Positions 29,661 through 42,139 are shown, counted from the first letter of the stretch. The stretch: 64,000 bases of DNA from Favolaschia claudopus (GCA_037176885.1 JAWWNJ010000074.1:124001-188000); one strand, 5' to 3'. Made by a program: numbers and translations. The notes: generated by a model not told the origin, from the sequence alone.

Positions 29661-31570
29661 GTTAACTTGAGGCGGCTAACTTGTAGTTTGATGGCCGGTA
29701 AATTTTGGCGGAAACTTGACTTTGATGTACTTGGACAGAACTTTTCCCACGCGGGCGAATCTAACTTCGACTTGTACGCCAAAAATTTACTCGTATATAG
29801 CAATGTTTCAGGACACCTGGGCTGTACTAGGAGCTGTATCCGGTCCATGTGAGTCGTTTTGAACGTTTTGTACTCCCAGGTTTGCGTGCCGCTACACTGC
29901 TGACACTTTCTCAGATTCATGACTGAGTAGCTACTTTCTGGAGGTAGGCCACATAACCGCAGAGGATTCAAGCGATCTAACGTTGTTTCAATTGTCTTTT
30001 GAGGGCTAACCTCAACATCTCTGGCATTTCTAAGTAAGAACTCCAAAAATCAACTTGAACTGCAATCATTGTCGCTTTCCAATGCCGCCAGTCATCCCTT
30101 TCAAAGAGCGTATAGTCAACCCATCCTTGAATAATGAATTCCTAGCTATGGAGATCTGAACAGGGGGCTCTCTGGTCTCAACGAGCGGCCGTAAAACAAG
30201 TTGAACAGCAACTTATCGCGTACGTCGAACAGTGCCATGCTTTCGAACAGCGGTGACCCACGAATTCGGCACCTAGAATCTCAAAGTAAATCATCCAGCA
30301 CTTGACCAAGGGTAGCGCGGGAGCTTCACGAGGATATTTCTTCACACGCACGGGGCCACAGACCCAGTGAATGTAAGGACAGGAATCGACTAAAAGTCAA
30401 CCCAAATTCACTTAGGGGAACTTCATATTCAGCGATGGCTAGAGTAGGCTTGATTCGCTTTGCTTCGCTTTTCGGTACTGAACTAGCGTTGGTTTCACCG
30501 TCTTCTACTTCGGCACAGCACTTTGCTTGCGAGTCTTAGATTTGGAGTTGAACGGGACGCTCTTCCGTGCAAGAGAACAAAAATAAGTCCTCAGCTAGCT
30601 CTGATCTCACCGTAAAACGCAGGCACCTGGCAGGAATCCAAGTAATTCTCCCGGTATAAGTCTTAAGTAACTTGGGCGTCCTCAGTGTTGCTGCTTCATT
30701 ATCGTATCTAACTTGCCGTATTTCACAGGCTCCTATTGCGACTCGAATCACCAGTAGTATAAGTCTGCCAGGCCATGGATACACACGCCTGGGGCATCTA
30801 CTACCTTTAGTGGTCCGACTTGGGTGCTTCAAATCTCAAGTTCGCAGACTAGCAGTCAAACCTTATACTTGCTCTGATCGAGCCGTCTGAAATGCAAGTA
30901 ACGGGCTGGTTACTTCACACAACTCGGACTTGACTGTAGTGCTGCTATCAGTATGTCCGACGGGTATTCAGCCAAGTCAAGCTATTCTCAAATAAGTCAA
31001 CATACTAGTTAAAAAGTACGGAGGTTTACTCTACTGTGTTTTACTTGATTTTATTTTACTTGCCTTGACTTGCTGGACATAACTTGACTTGACTTGACTT
31101 AACTTGACTTGACTTAACTTGACTTGACTGTACTTTACTGTGGCTTGACTGTCCTTCCTAACTTGGTACGGCTCAGATTGAACTCAGACTGAACTTGAGA
31201 TTTACTTAACGAAACTTCCCCGTACGGCCTGCTTCGGCGACTCGGTACCAACAGTGAGTGCGATATGCCGCATATGCCGGGGTCTCAGCATCCGTCGGCA
31301 CGGAGGGAACTCACCGGCAGGTTGAACTTGGTTGGTGGGTTAGAGTTCAACTCGACGTCTGCGGTGAAATACTGACTTATATATATGCTACTGGTGGGTG
31401 CTTGGTAGAGCACTTCAAGTTAGACTGGGTGGAATACGTGTACTTGATAACCGCAGTGAATTCTCGAGTCGCACTGGTTCGTTTGACTCGCCGTTCTGTA
31501 AGGTCATTGGAGATTCCTACTAGGAGTTTGCTTTGGCTAGTACCTTCTCGGGCCACGAATTAATCCTCAA
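29645..31570. mobile_element. Second ACTT-rich element (right end uncertain)
   Basis: The left end AGACCGCAGAAAGTAAGTTA and the next 120 bp closely follow the left end of the element at 19809, including GTTTGATGGCCGGT and ACTTTTCCCACGC. The interior is again dominated by ACTTGACTT tandem repeats, with a near-perfect run at 31080-31130. No matching right terminus or duplication of the 10 bp before the left end (CTAATCGATG) was found, so it may be truncated. Confidence 0.55.
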
Positions 31571-32592
31571 AATTCTGAATCATTTGTCAGTGGATCATAT
31601 ATCATCTGTAACTCCGGCGAGTGGCTTGGCCGAAGTTGAGGTGAATTGGCTAATTCTTACACGGCGATTTGAGCGATAGACCATGGCTACGTTTATTCTT
31701 CTGCTATGAATGCTTTGCTTCAGCCAATGCTTACGGCGCTTCATTAACCTTGCGGGTGGTGGCAGCTCGATTGACTGGGGGTTACTTGATTAGCCCACGT
31801 AGCGTTTGCAAGAGCCCGGTATCACTGAATTCAACTCATCTCAACGGAAATTTGGACTTCCGGAGTTCCAGTCCCGATTGGCGCACCGACAAGAAACAAA
31901 GATGGATTTACTGTGGTCATGGTCAAAATGGAGTAAAATACGAGTAGGACCATGAACTTGGAACATTGCAGTTGGACGTTGCAAGAAAAAATGTTTACTA
32001 TCTCTGGCGTACTGTTTAAATTTATTCAGGCTCGAGGAGACGCCATGGAACGAAAGGAAATACCTCTGCACGAGCCCCCTCTTCATACAGAAGACAAAGT
32101 TTCCGAGTACTTCATTTATAGTTATACCTGTTATCGAAAGACTTACCGCAGTTTGGGCATAGGAGAATCAGTGACATCGGCCATTGGTGCATCCGCACCC
32201 TCGTCACCTTCGTATTCATTCTCTTCTTCTGATTCTTCCACCGGCTTTCCCTCACCTGTGGTGCCCAATATTTCCCTGTAGTTATAGCTCCCAGTTGGTA
32301 CCCATGAAAGCTATAGTTATAGGTCGAACAATCTTCCATGACATCCACGGAAAGGCATCTCCACTGGCACGGCTTCCACAGAGGACTTGTCCGGAGCGAA
32401 AAATGAGATTTTTCCACTGTTTCCATGCCTTTTCCCGCTACCAAAACCCCCTTTAAAGGGTACTAATGAATTCCATGACTTCCATCAGATTTTGTATACA
32501 CTTCCACGACTTCCATGAAGTAACAAAGTTGGAATAGAGTTAGTATACCCTTCAAGTTCCACCGCTTCCATGAGGGACTTGTGCCATATATA
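31571..32592. other. Non-coding, no gene seen
   Basis: Short frames only. Phrases such as CTTCCATGA and TCCACGACTTCCATGAAG recur between 32330 and 32575, as in a degraded minisatellite. A TATAGTTATA motif repeats at 32117, 32282 and 32312. Confidence 0.4.
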
Positions 32593-33777
32593 CAGTGGCT
32601 GCAGAAAACAATGCAACAAGGCGTTTCGAGTCATTGACGTGGTCTCTGGGCTCAAACAAAGTGCAGGACATGAAATCTGAGTGAAATGAAATTTTTTGAG
32701 CCAACGACCCAATTATCATATATGGTAATCGAGCCACAGTGAATTTTTTCATGTGTTTTTTTTACACCGCACTTTTCAGCGGTGAACCCTACGGGAAAAT
32801 AAGCATCATAGGATGAAAGTACTCCTAAAGACGATCTCAGTCATATCTGACTTTACCTAGTTTGCTGCTGATTTGAGCCCGTAATAGTTGCTGTAAGATG
32901 GCCATTTTGGCCTAAAAATGCCAGATTTATTCAAAAAATGACCAAAATGACCGTCTTCAAACAGCCATAACTGTATGAATCTATGTCAAGTAACATATGA
33001 GTGATGTCGTATTTGCGAGTACTTTCGACCTACTCGTCATGACCAAAAGTGACCGGAATCCAAAATTTGCACATTTGCAACGAGTTTGCATGGATGACCG
33101 CTGGTTAATTTCATCCTATAGGCAGTGTATGATTGTATGGCATTGCGTACAAAGCAGCTGAAAGAAGGTGAGGTCCTTTTGTGCTATTATTCTACATTTC
33201 TTTTATATATGCTTGAAGGTGAAAATTTGGTATGTTGAGTTGTCGCTCTCATTGAACCACGAGAAAAGTCCGGTAACCTTAGATCTCTCATATATAGACC
33301 TTTAAGATACTAAAGGCTTTTTCAATGCACTCACTGACCTGAACTTCTGGCATCAGTGCTTCAGAGGAGGCAAACATTACCAAATTGGTCGAATTTCGAA
33401 AATTAATTCATTGACTCAAAGAGAAGCATCATATGCTGCGCCCATAGGATGTAAGCTGTCGAGAACATGATATAGAGGAAGCCTATGTAACACAAAGTCG
33501 TCTGAGTATCGGAATTTTCCCCTAAAAAGCTATATTCCGGTCACTTTTGGTCATGACGAGTATGAAGGCCGTTCTTCGGTGGGGTGTAGCACGGAGAAGT
33601 GCCCTGAAAATAAATCCCTTAAAAAATTCATTACACTCGAATTACTATATATGGTAATGGGGTAAGTTGCGCAGAAAAAATTATTTCACTCGTATTCCTT
33701 GTCTAGCACTTTGTTTGCGTCAAAAGACGCACTGAATACCTCAGAACCACGTGTTGCAGTATTTTCTGCGGCCACTG
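32593..33777. mobile_element. Tc1/mariner-type non-autonomous element with about 190-bp TIRs
   Basis: Starts CAGTGGCTGCAGAAAA and ends with the complement of CAGTGGCCGCAGAAAA, with TA at 32591-32592 and 33778-33779. The arms align imperfectly for about 190 bp, both containing GTGAATTTTTT- and CATATATGGTAAT-like motifs. CAGTGG ends and a TA duplication are typical of Tc1. No transposase remains. A second MITE is nested inside at 33033-33560. Confidence 0.82.
33033..33560. mobile_element. TA-TSD MITE, CTCGTCATGACCAAAAGTGA family, nested
   Basis: Terminal repeats CTCGTCATGACCAAAAGTGA(CCGGAAT) and complement, TA at 33031-33032 and 33561-33562. It is the same family as 56332-56837 (CTCGGCATGACCAAAAGTAA) and lies wholly inside the element at 32593-33777, so it is the younger insertion. 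Confidence 0.9.
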
Positions 33778-35869
33778 TAAGTATCAGTGAAAGTCAAAAT
33801 ATCATCGATGTCACGATTGAATAACAATCTTATCGTGACAACACCGTAGATGATCGGTATTGACAAGCATTGATTATCATTGATGTTGGAATTCCGAGTG
33901 CCCGTACTCGCACTGCCCCGACTCACCTGATCGCGCTCGCTGCTGCGCATGATGTCGACGTTCCGGTCTATCGCGGACGTACGCGATTGTACATTACTCT
34001 TCGGCTTATTATTCCGCCCTCTCTGCTTGTACTTATATTCTTGTCTGAAATGCTGAATCCCCTTGCGCGTTTGCAAGGGATTTCCCCGCTATCTCGTTTG
34101 GCCGCTAGTTCTGCGGCAGCTAATTCAACAATTGAATCATCACAGTTCGTGTGATGATGAGTCATTCTCCATATGGTTTCCTTCTTATACATTGAAAAGG
34201 CTGTATGGGTGCGATGACTGTGATTGATTGTTCACACGGTCTGTGGCAGTATAAATAGCGTAGTATATTCTCTTTGTACTTTAGTCCTTTTATTCAGTTC
34301 ATTTCTCGAAGCTAATACCGCACTCCCCAATCCCTGGCAAAACCTCTGTGGGATGCGCAGCATGGCTTCCGCATGGTCGTGTGAGCGCCAAGCGATCTCC
34401 TCCACTCGTCCCCGAGAACCACAAGTGGTGAAAAAAGAGCTGAACTCATCTAAAGAATACAAATATTGCAAAGATCTTTGAAGATCTTCGTTGAATTCGT
34501 AAAGTTTTTGAGAGCACGTCAGTTTCACAGATTTTGCGGGGAAGATCTTCAAAGATCTTCTGTCAACCGTCAAAAATGTCAATCAACGGAAGAAATGCCG
34601 AATTGTAACAATCTTCGAACTTCTTCAAAGATATTGGCATAGTTCCCTAGATAGTTGTGTCGGAAAAACTGGGTTTTGCTTGTAAGGGATTGAGACGGCT
34701 TACGGCCTTGTGGAGCCTTGAGACATCTTGCAACCAGGTGGCGGGCGCGGTTATAATCCATCCCAAGTTGTTTTGATCCGTTTCGACCTTACCCAATTTC
34801 AACGTGAAAAAATATGAAGGTCTGGCATGCTGAAATTCCAATATAATACATACATTATTATTACCTTCCTTTAATTTCAGCCAGACCTATGCATCGTGCA
34901 TCTGAGCCGGCGCGACGATTTCACAAGCACAACCGGACCTGCCCTCAAGCTTTACGGCAAGATGACGTCAACACCCCACAAAAGGTGCTGCGGAGCGCCA
35001 AACACAACCTCCAGCCTTCTCTCCTCTAGCCCTGTGCTAGAAAGTTTTTGGCACTTGCTATGCTATGCTAGAAATGTCGAGGTCCAAAGAACAATAGCTA
35101 GCACACGTTAATAACACATTTCTAGCACATTTTTAGCAGTCACGTGCACTTGTCGCGCCGCCCTGGGACGGTATAATTTTGACCTGCAAGAGGTACATGC
35201 CTCTGTGAAAATGTCTAGAAAACATCTTGGAAGGCTGTTATAGCAAGGAATGCTCATCTGAACACAAATTTCGATCTATTAGCCCAATTCGGAGACTCGG
35301 CAAGCGCCGGCTGGACTCGATTAGCACCAGAAAAGGAAATTTCTCCACCATCTCATTGAAAATCGAATTTAAACCTTCTATCCTTCCATGACCACTCAAA
35401 TGAATGGCAGGATGGTCCCTCAGACACCCACAGTGCTGCTTGAATTTATAGCAATAAATAGCATGGGGTTTTGGACGGTCCTCAGCCTAGCAGCTAATAA
35501 CATGTTAATAACATGTGCTATATAGCATTGTTATTAACAATTGAGTTTGCAGCACAGCGCTACTCTCCTCCCACCACGATGGTCCTTCTGTCCAACCCAA
35601 GTCATCTTCGCCCACAGGACTCTCCTCCCCATTGGCCCCGCCGCTGTCCGCTCTATCTCAGCTAATATCTCCCTCTCACTACTCAGTTTCCAAGGAAAAC
35701 CATCAGGTCCATGACAGAATCGATGCTACCTGGGGACTATGGTGGATCGGGTGTGCGGTGTCACCGTGTCGAGCTCGGCTAAAAAGGTGGCCGAGTACAT
35801 AGCACAGGCGAGTTGCATCAAGTTCACCTTGTATCTGATTCTCCGCTGGTGAGTGACTTCGGCATAAGA
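33778..35869. other. Non-coding, with short palindromes
   Basis: No product is recognisable. At 34465-34563 two AAGATCTT(T/C)(G/A)AAGATCTT palindromes form an inverted pair. At 35030-35150 and 35490-35550 the motifs CTAGCAC and TAATAACA recur, suggesting old repeat ends. Nothing else is supported. Confidence 0.4.
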
Positions 35870-36991
35870 TAGACGTCAGCACCCTTATATAAGCATTACG
35901 TTTGCACAGCCACCCGCCAAATCCTGAAGGCTTGAAAAATCAACTTACTCCGTTTGCGATTTTGAGGTTCACAGCTTAAGTAAGAAACTGGAGGCTCTCG
36001 GGCCACCGGCCGCCCCACCCATTAAGTAAATACATCTTGCATATGTCTGACTCTAAGTTTGAATCCTAGTTCAATCCGCAGTCTGACCTCTGTTGGGGGG
36101 AAGGTACACAGAGGATACAGTAGATGACTAAGTCCTGGTGCTGGTCTAGCATATCTGAGAGGGAGGGCCGAGTCATACTTTCCTCACACTAAACAGTGTA
36201 TTCCAAAGCTTACATGGCGCGTCGCGTCGCGTCTATGATCGCGGATATATCACGTGTACTGTGTATGTAAGCTTATGTAATCCGCCAAATGTTGGAAGGA
36301 TTTTTCGCAAGATGGGCCCAAACACGTCGAAAATGAGTTTGGAAGCTTTTTAGAATGGGTTGCCTTTTTTGGAAAGATCACCTTATAACTTTTCAACAAG
36401 GAATTATTGGCTGAATCCGTTCCATCAAATGGTAGATAGACCTCTTATGGTGCGCGTCACTTAGTCACCGCCTCCTTTGCACTACTGCCGAATCGGCCGG
36501 AGGCCGAAATTTTTTCAAAACACCCTATTGAAGCCTGGATTTCAACCAATTTGGGGACTTTTTGAGTGGACTTTTGATGCACCTACTGGTGCGATTTGGG
36601 TTTGGCATAGGAGCGGTGTTTGATATCCCTCGTATTGAGAGTTCTGGAGGCCAGCAAGATCGAAATTGATGTATACTGCCAAATTGGGTGGGGTGAAAAT
36701 TTATAGCTCCTTCAATTATTGAAATTTTGGAAATCCCTCTTGGGAAGTTGTTCCTCTGTTGAAAAGGAGTCGTTTTGCAAGAGCAATAAAAATTAGGGCA
36801 AAAACTGGGGTCACAGTTAGCGTTGTCACGGAGAGGCGGTGACTAAGTGACGCGCACCATAGCTACAGTTTGGTGGTCTTAGAATTATCAATATGTTGTT
36901 GTGCCCAGAGTTATAAGGACTTTGTTGACATGATGTTTCGGCTTACATAACCACGTGCCGGATCGGGGTGACGTCTATCTTATAGTGTCGT
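35870..36991. mobile_element. Non-autonomous element ending in ATAAGATAGACGTCA
   Basis: The inverted termini ATAAGATAGACGTCA(G/C)C at about 35870 and 36976-36991 face each other. The 48-bp right end (from CGGCTTACATAACCACGTGC) recurs at about 42067-42114 downstream of a Copia fragment, so it is a mobile terminus. No target duplication is clear, and the left boundary is approximate. Confidence 0.5.
36449..36859. mobile_element. TA-TSD MITE with TGGTGCGCGTCACTTAGTCA ends
   Basis: A nearly perfect 27-bp inverted repeat (TGGTGCGCGTCACTTAGTCA...) is flanked by TA at 36447-36448 and 36860-36861. It lies inside the element at 35870-36991 and has no ORF. Confidence 0.88.
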
Positions 36992-37242
36992 CTTTGCTAA
37001 CTTGTCACAGATGTTCTACCGCAGCGCCGCTACAGTCTGAGGTGAGTCTTTTGAGCATCGTTTCCAAGCTTACTGTTGATCAGTAGTTGCGCAGAAAGCT
37101 GTTGTCATCGAGCGCCTGACTTTGACGTACGCCGGAAGGAGGGACGCGGTCCAGTAATTAATTTGATCTACAAATGAAATATAACAATTGCTCATTCAAT
37201 ATCCTTGTTTTTGTTGTGAATGGAGGCAACTATGTGCCTAAA

Positions 37243-37543
37243 TAGTCTCGGATACCCAGACGTTCCTCCGCAGTCCGAGAGGGCGAGATTAGATATATCG
37301 GAGCTACTTCCTAATCTGTAATTTCAATGACAGGTTTTGGCGTTTGATTGATTTTGAGGGTGATCGGAACAAGGGCGTAGGAACGTCTGCATTGGGTCAC
37401 CTACCATAACCCCCACATCCATCATCACGAAAATCAATCAAACGTCAAAACTGTCATTGGAATTACAGATTAGGAAAGAGCTCCGGCTCTGCGTAAACTA
37501 CGCCAACAAGGATTACGCAGGAAGGTCTGGGTATCCGAGACTA
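37243..37543. mobile_element. Mutator-like MITE, 9-bp TSD GTGCCTAAA
   Basis: Ends TAGTCTCGGATACCCAGA and complement, arms similar over about 120 bp. Perfect 9-bp duplications GTGCCTAAA lie at 37234-37242 and 37544-37552. Long arms plus a 9-bp duplication fit a Mutator-like foldback element. Confidence 0.9.
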
Positions 37544-38573
37544 GTGCCTAAAGGTACTGGCATATAGATGGGTGCGGTTGGGACCCAGCCGAAGCCACCA
37601 CAAGCAAAACTACATTTTTCCGACATGCATATCTATGTATATCTCTTGGGAAAACAGCACCGACATGCTTATAAACATAGGTTTTGTCCGATAAGGTCCC
37701 TGAAAAGATCTTCTCGACACTACATCCTGGCATCGCGGGAGCAGCTCGAGCAGTCCTCGCATCTCACGCTTGCTCGCCGCGGTTTTCTAAACCGCTAACT
37801 CTGATGCGGGCCGGGGGAGCTTTCATCCCTCAGTTTCTTACTACGCACCAGCAGCGCAGAGGAGAATCTAGATCAATCTCCTCACGCGACGACTAGCTCA
37901 CGGCGACTTTCAATACAACTTCGACGCAAACGGCCAAGAGAGGGGGAGCTTCTCATCCACTTCCTCATTAACGTCTCATCTCAGCTGCCGCACACTGACA
38001 CTCGCGTCTCACGCGCCCAAGCGCGCAATTCAGTTTCATTCACCACGTCGCGCATTTTCTATTGCCGACTTCACACACATTTTCTCCTTCCTTCCATTGC
38101 GCACGCGGAACAGTCGAAAAACCAATTTTCGAAGGGGGAGATAAGGGGTATGGAGGCTCACCACGCTCAGTATGGGCGGCCGACTCAATTGGACCGCCTA
38201 GATGCAGAATGTGACGGGCGGAGGTCTTGATCGGCGACATCCAGAGCGGCAGCGAAGACTACGGAGCCGATAATACGATGACCAGAAGACCGCCACAGCT
38301 GCAACGGGCGGACACGTTACGAGTGGCCCAGAGACCCAAGTGGGTCAGCGCCAACAGTCTTCGATCCGCGACCGCGTGTGCTGGAGAGCCACGACACAGC
38401 GTCGACGCTCTAGAGTACCAGAGAGAATGCTGGGTCGTATTGGGTCGGAAGTTTATTTGGCAAGTTTTACGCTTAAGGGGGAGCAACAGTATGTTGTTCC
38501 ATATATTTTACATATTCTCCATCATGCCCTCTACTTATTCATCCCTTACTCGAGTCCACTCGCTGAGGGGGAG
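37544..38573. other. Copia-derived non-coding remnant
   Basis: No frame is coherent. Purine tracts GAGGGGGAG at about 37937, 38134 and 38564 resemble the polypurine tracts seen next to Copia LTRs in this window. The stretch is therefore likely to be degraded 3' Copia sequence leading to the LTR at 38574. Confidence 0.35.
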
Positions 38574-38751
38574 TGTTAGCGGTAATTATTTATCACTCTT
38601 TACTTTCCAGCACTGTACTCTCGTAAGCATTACTTAGTCTTTATGAGTTTATAACCGGAACCACGACGTTCTCTACACAAACGCAGATTCTTTCAACTTC
38701 TCGTCTTGACCACTCGATACGGGCGATACCGAACAGCAAATCACGCTGACA
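38574..38751 (+). repeat. Copia-type solo or 3' LTR
   Basis: A GAGGGGGAG polypurine tract is followed by TGTTAGCG, and the segment closes with CGCTGACA, giving TG...CA ends with matching inverted tips. At 178 bp it is a short LTR. No second copy was found in the window. Confidence 0.5.
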
Positions 38752-39156
38752 GAATGTGCCTTGCTTTGCTCGCAAGTGCCTTTCTTTGCTTGATCTGCCT
38801 CTCTTTCGTCCCATCTGCCTCGCATCAAAATCATCTGGGCCCGCCATCTTGTCGATCCTCAAATATGTCGGTTGTATCTCGACGCACACCGCTCCGAGGT
38901 GGAAGTCGCGGCGCAGGTTACGGTATCTCATTTCACCTCACTCTCGATCAGTGCATCAAATATGGTCGGCAGAAAACAGTATTCTGTGAATTGATTGGGG
39001 ATCAATGAGTGGTCGCGAAAATCTACGATGCGGCCCTATTCGACGAACTCTTGCGTGAAATGGCCGCCTAAGAGAGACTTTCTCATGTAGCTGGAGTGCC
39101 CAAGGGTACGCCGGTGTCTAAACCGGCGACCTAGGGCTGGTTAGTTAGTCCGGCCG
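38752..39156. other. Non-coding, no gene seen
   Basis: This is the stretch between the LTR and the second mariner transposase, with short frames only. Confidence 0.4.
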
Positions 39157-40515
39157 TCAGGCGGGGGGAAAAATAATCGAACCCCCATTTATTGTGCCTG
39201 AACACGCTTCGGCGGCTTGTTGGATGTTCTCTGGGGTCATCGTCTCATGAGCAGCTTCCCACAGAGTTGCGATGGGGTCGCAACCATCACGCCCTTCCAT
39301 TGAGCTGAGAACATCGTCCCGGTTGCGGCGGATCCAATATTTCATGCATGAAAACCCTTCTTCGCATGGATTGAAGTCGGGAGAGTATGGTGACAAATAA
39401 ATGAGTCGACGCCCGCTGTAGATCAAATTCAGTTGGTTGGCAATCAAGAGGATATATCCTACGCACCGTCCCTCGACCATCTCACGAATCCCATCAAAAT
39501 GATGAACACTTGCGTTGTCCATGACGAGAACAGAGTTGTCCTGTGGAAAGGGATTCATGCGGTCAAGGAGAACATCGAGATAGTTGCGGAACTCTACGGC
39601 GGTCCAGGATCGAGTCAACACATCAAAGTGAAGTATGCCATCGAGGCAAATTGCCGGAAGCACAGAATAACTATACATATCAGCAGGTACGAAGTACTGG
39701 CAAGAGCATAAACACATACCGGATGCCTCGGACAAAAAAATCATGCCGCCGCGCTCGCATTCCAATAGGGGCCCATGCCATCTGCCGCCGCGTTGTGTGT
39801 CGATTGCAAGCTGCTTCGTCTAGGAAGACCAGTCTTCGAGGGGGGTGTTGTCCAACTTCACATTGGAAACCAAGCCGTTTGTTTTCCTCGGCTTCGAGTG
39901 CAGTTCGAGATATCTAGGGATATACTCATGTCAGCGGCACGAAACTCCCAGCAATTTTACTTACATGAACCCGAACATAACCCATTCGCAAAAGGGCGTC
40001 ACGTATGGTGGTTTTGGCGACGTCGAGTCCCGTGGCTTCGTACAAACATTCCTGTAGCTCGAAAAGATAGATGTCGGGGGTTCTCGCAACAAGACCCTCA
40101 AGATACTTCTCAAAGGGTCAAATACGAAGAGTATTGAGAAGATCACAGACCGCGACATCAAAAGATGTGAGAATGCGGGGTCGTCCGAGCTGCAGAGGAA
40201 TTTGGACGTGGTCCCCAGTGGTCCGCCACGTTCGGATGATGCGGTAAATGGTTCGCTCGCTGATGTTGGTAGCTGCAGCAATGTCTGGGACAGACATATG
40301 GGCCGACATTGTGGTGATGAGCTGTTTCTGCTCCTTAGGTATGTGGCGGCGGTTTCCTCGTCGTATCATGGTGAGAGTGAGGAGAGTATTGGCGGGCAAC
40401 GCTCGTCGTCATGATGGAGCTGAGCTGTAGCTAAAAATAATTATATGACGGGTATGCCGGGAACTGCCGAACTCAGCTCGAAAATCGAGACTGTCTATCG
40501 TTTCCAAAATAGCTG
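39157..40515 (-). pseudogene. Tc1/mariner-type DDE transposase, copy 2 with right TIR
   Basis: The same family as 27884-29221, but the N terminus is intact. Met at 40369 begins MIRRGNRRHIPKEQKQLITT, then SVPDIAAATNISERTIYRII (helix-turn-helix). It keeps the first catalytic region missing from copy 1 (VFLDEAACNRHTTRR at about 39830-39790), VLVMDNASVHHFD and SPDFNPCEEGFSCMK. The 3' end diverges from copy 1 after MTPENI (39222), so the left side of the element, including its TIR, is lost. The right TIR ends at 40515 with TA after it. Frames change at the introns and at about 39780, so activity is doubtful. Confidence 0.85.
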
Positions 40516-40697
40516 TAACATCAGCATTTGAAGCAAAGAACCTGTTGTTTTGCACATTTCCATGTACCTGCACTGTGCAAAATTGATATTTCTGAATGTC
40601 AGCAACCTGTCTTCTGGACCAAACAACAGCATATACACTGATAGCCGAGGCTGACGAGAGGCTCGACAGTGGTCAAACCAATCTGACGGTGACAGTA

Positions 40698-40864
40698 CAG
40701 TCGAAGCTGTCATAACCCATAGCTCCCATAACCCATAATCTCCCTTAACCCATACATTTTTGGGGGTTTTTGACCGGTTTTTTGGCTGGGATAACCCATA
40801 AATTGATCATATCCCATAGCTTTTTGGCCCTACCGAGGGCTATGGGTTATGACAGCTTCGACTG
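40698..40864. mobile_element. TA-TSD hairpin MITE, CAGTCGAAGCTGTCATAACC ends
   Basis: The inverted ends CAGTCGAAGCTGTCATAACC(CATAGC) are perfect, flanked by TA at 40696-40697 and 40865-40866. The 167-bp body repeats the motif ATAACCCATA. CAGTCGA starts are typical of pogo/Fot-like mariner elements. Confidence 0.88.
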
Positions 40865-41050
40865 TAGTGGCCAGAGTTGGACCTGAAGCACTGAAATGCC
40901 AGAATAAGACTGTCGAACAGCGTACATAGCATATATTTGCTGTATACAACACTTAGAACCGAGTTCCAAAATTTTGTATGAAAGTTTTTTTTCAGGCTGA
41001 GGGGACCCCCCCTCCCCTACATCTATATAAGGAAATTTCTTATCTCGGAA

Positions 41051-41802
41051 GGCCCTTGCGCTCCGCTTTCCAAGTCTCAATCTCCTCAGACTTCGGAAGA
41101 ACTCCAGCGCATGGTCAACGTACCCTACCAGCACGCCGTTGGTTCGCTTATGCATACCGCTGTTCAATGCCGTCCAGACATCACAAAGGCAGTCCAGTCC
41201 GTATCGCAATTTAGCTCCAACCCCGGTGAAGCTCATTGGGAAGCCGTTAAACGGATCCTCGCGTACCTCACAACCACACGCGACTCTGTCCTTGTTCTAG
41301 GCGGCAATGAAGACCTTACCCTTCACGCTTTCAGCGATTCAGATTGGGCAAACTCAAAGGATCACACCCGATCCATTTCTGGGTATGCTGTCTTCATCGG
41401 ATCCAGCTTAATCGCTTGGTCAGCGAAGAAGCAAACCTCCACGGCTCTTTCGACTGGCGAAGCCGAGCTCTACGCTGGCACACACGTCGGGCGTGAAATC
41501 GTGTGGCTCCGCTCTCTTCTGTTCGAGCTTGGTTTCTTACTACCTCCCGGACCGACTTCTCTTTCTATCGACAATACTTCCACCATCCGGATGATTGTCG
41601 ATACTGATGAAGTCACCGCTCGAACGAAGCACGTCCACATTGCCATCTGGTGGATCCGTGAAGCAGTCCTCCATCGCTGCATCGTCCCTGTTTACGTCCC
41701 TACGGAAGTGAATGTTGCCGACTTATTCACCGGCACCACGCCACAAGACTCTCGTCAAAATGTTGGGCATGGCTCCCCGACCGGATGCTCGTTGAGGGGG
41801 AG
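41051..41802 (+). pseudogene. Ty1-Copia RT/RNase H C-terminal part
   Basis: Coding sequence gives VPYQHAVGSLMHTAVQCRPD and VKRILAYLTTTRDSVLVLGG. The RNase H motifs follow: LHAFSDSDWANSKDHTRSIS (Asp), TALSTGEAELYAG (Glu) and SLSIDNTSTIRMI (Asp). It ends KHVHIAIWWIREAV...VPTEVNVADLFTG. This order is diagnostic of Copia pol. The upstream part is missing, so only the 3' end of an element remains. It is followed by a polypurine tract GAGGGGGAG and an LTR start. Confidence 0.88.
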
Positions 41803-42066
41803 TGTTGAAGTATTTATTTCTCTTCCATTTACCGTACATACCTACTCGCAATCCGTTCCGTTACGCGTCACACATTCCTTATGTAGCTTTGTGTCACCGT
41901 CACATTCCTCAGTCGTTTCCTCCACGACTGAGCTATGTGCACTCGTATCTACTGTCCTTACAGCTTACTGATTCTCCTGGTAGTTTATACTTACTGTATT
42001 CTATCAGGTATATAATACACGAGTCGTTTCCTCCACGACTGAGTTTATACTTACTGTATTCTATCA
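41803..42066 (+). repeat. Copia 3' LTR with internal duplication
   Basis: TGTTGAAG follows the polypurine tract at 41794-41802. CAGTCGTTTCCTCCACGACT and GTTTATACTTACTGTATTCT each occur twice in the segment, so part of the LTR is tandemly duplicated. Its 3' limit is unclear, because a terminus of another element family (see 35870) begins at about 42067. Confidence 0.5.
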
Positions 42067-42139
42067 GTTTCGGCTTACATAACCACGTGCCGGATTGGGG
42101 TGACGTCTATCTTATTGCCGTAGAGGCCCATGCCACATG

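Noticed and set aside
34465..34563. AAGATCTT palindromes resembling a repeat array
   Set aside because: Only two imperfect palindromes with no regular spacer, so not CRISPR-like. CRISPR is also not expected in a fungal nuclear genome.
38706..39008. Plus-strand ORF with a signal-peptide-like start (LALLASAFLCLICLSF)
   Set aside because: It overlaps the end of the LTR at 38574-38751. The hydrophobic start is followed by unrelated sequence with no cleavage context or homology.
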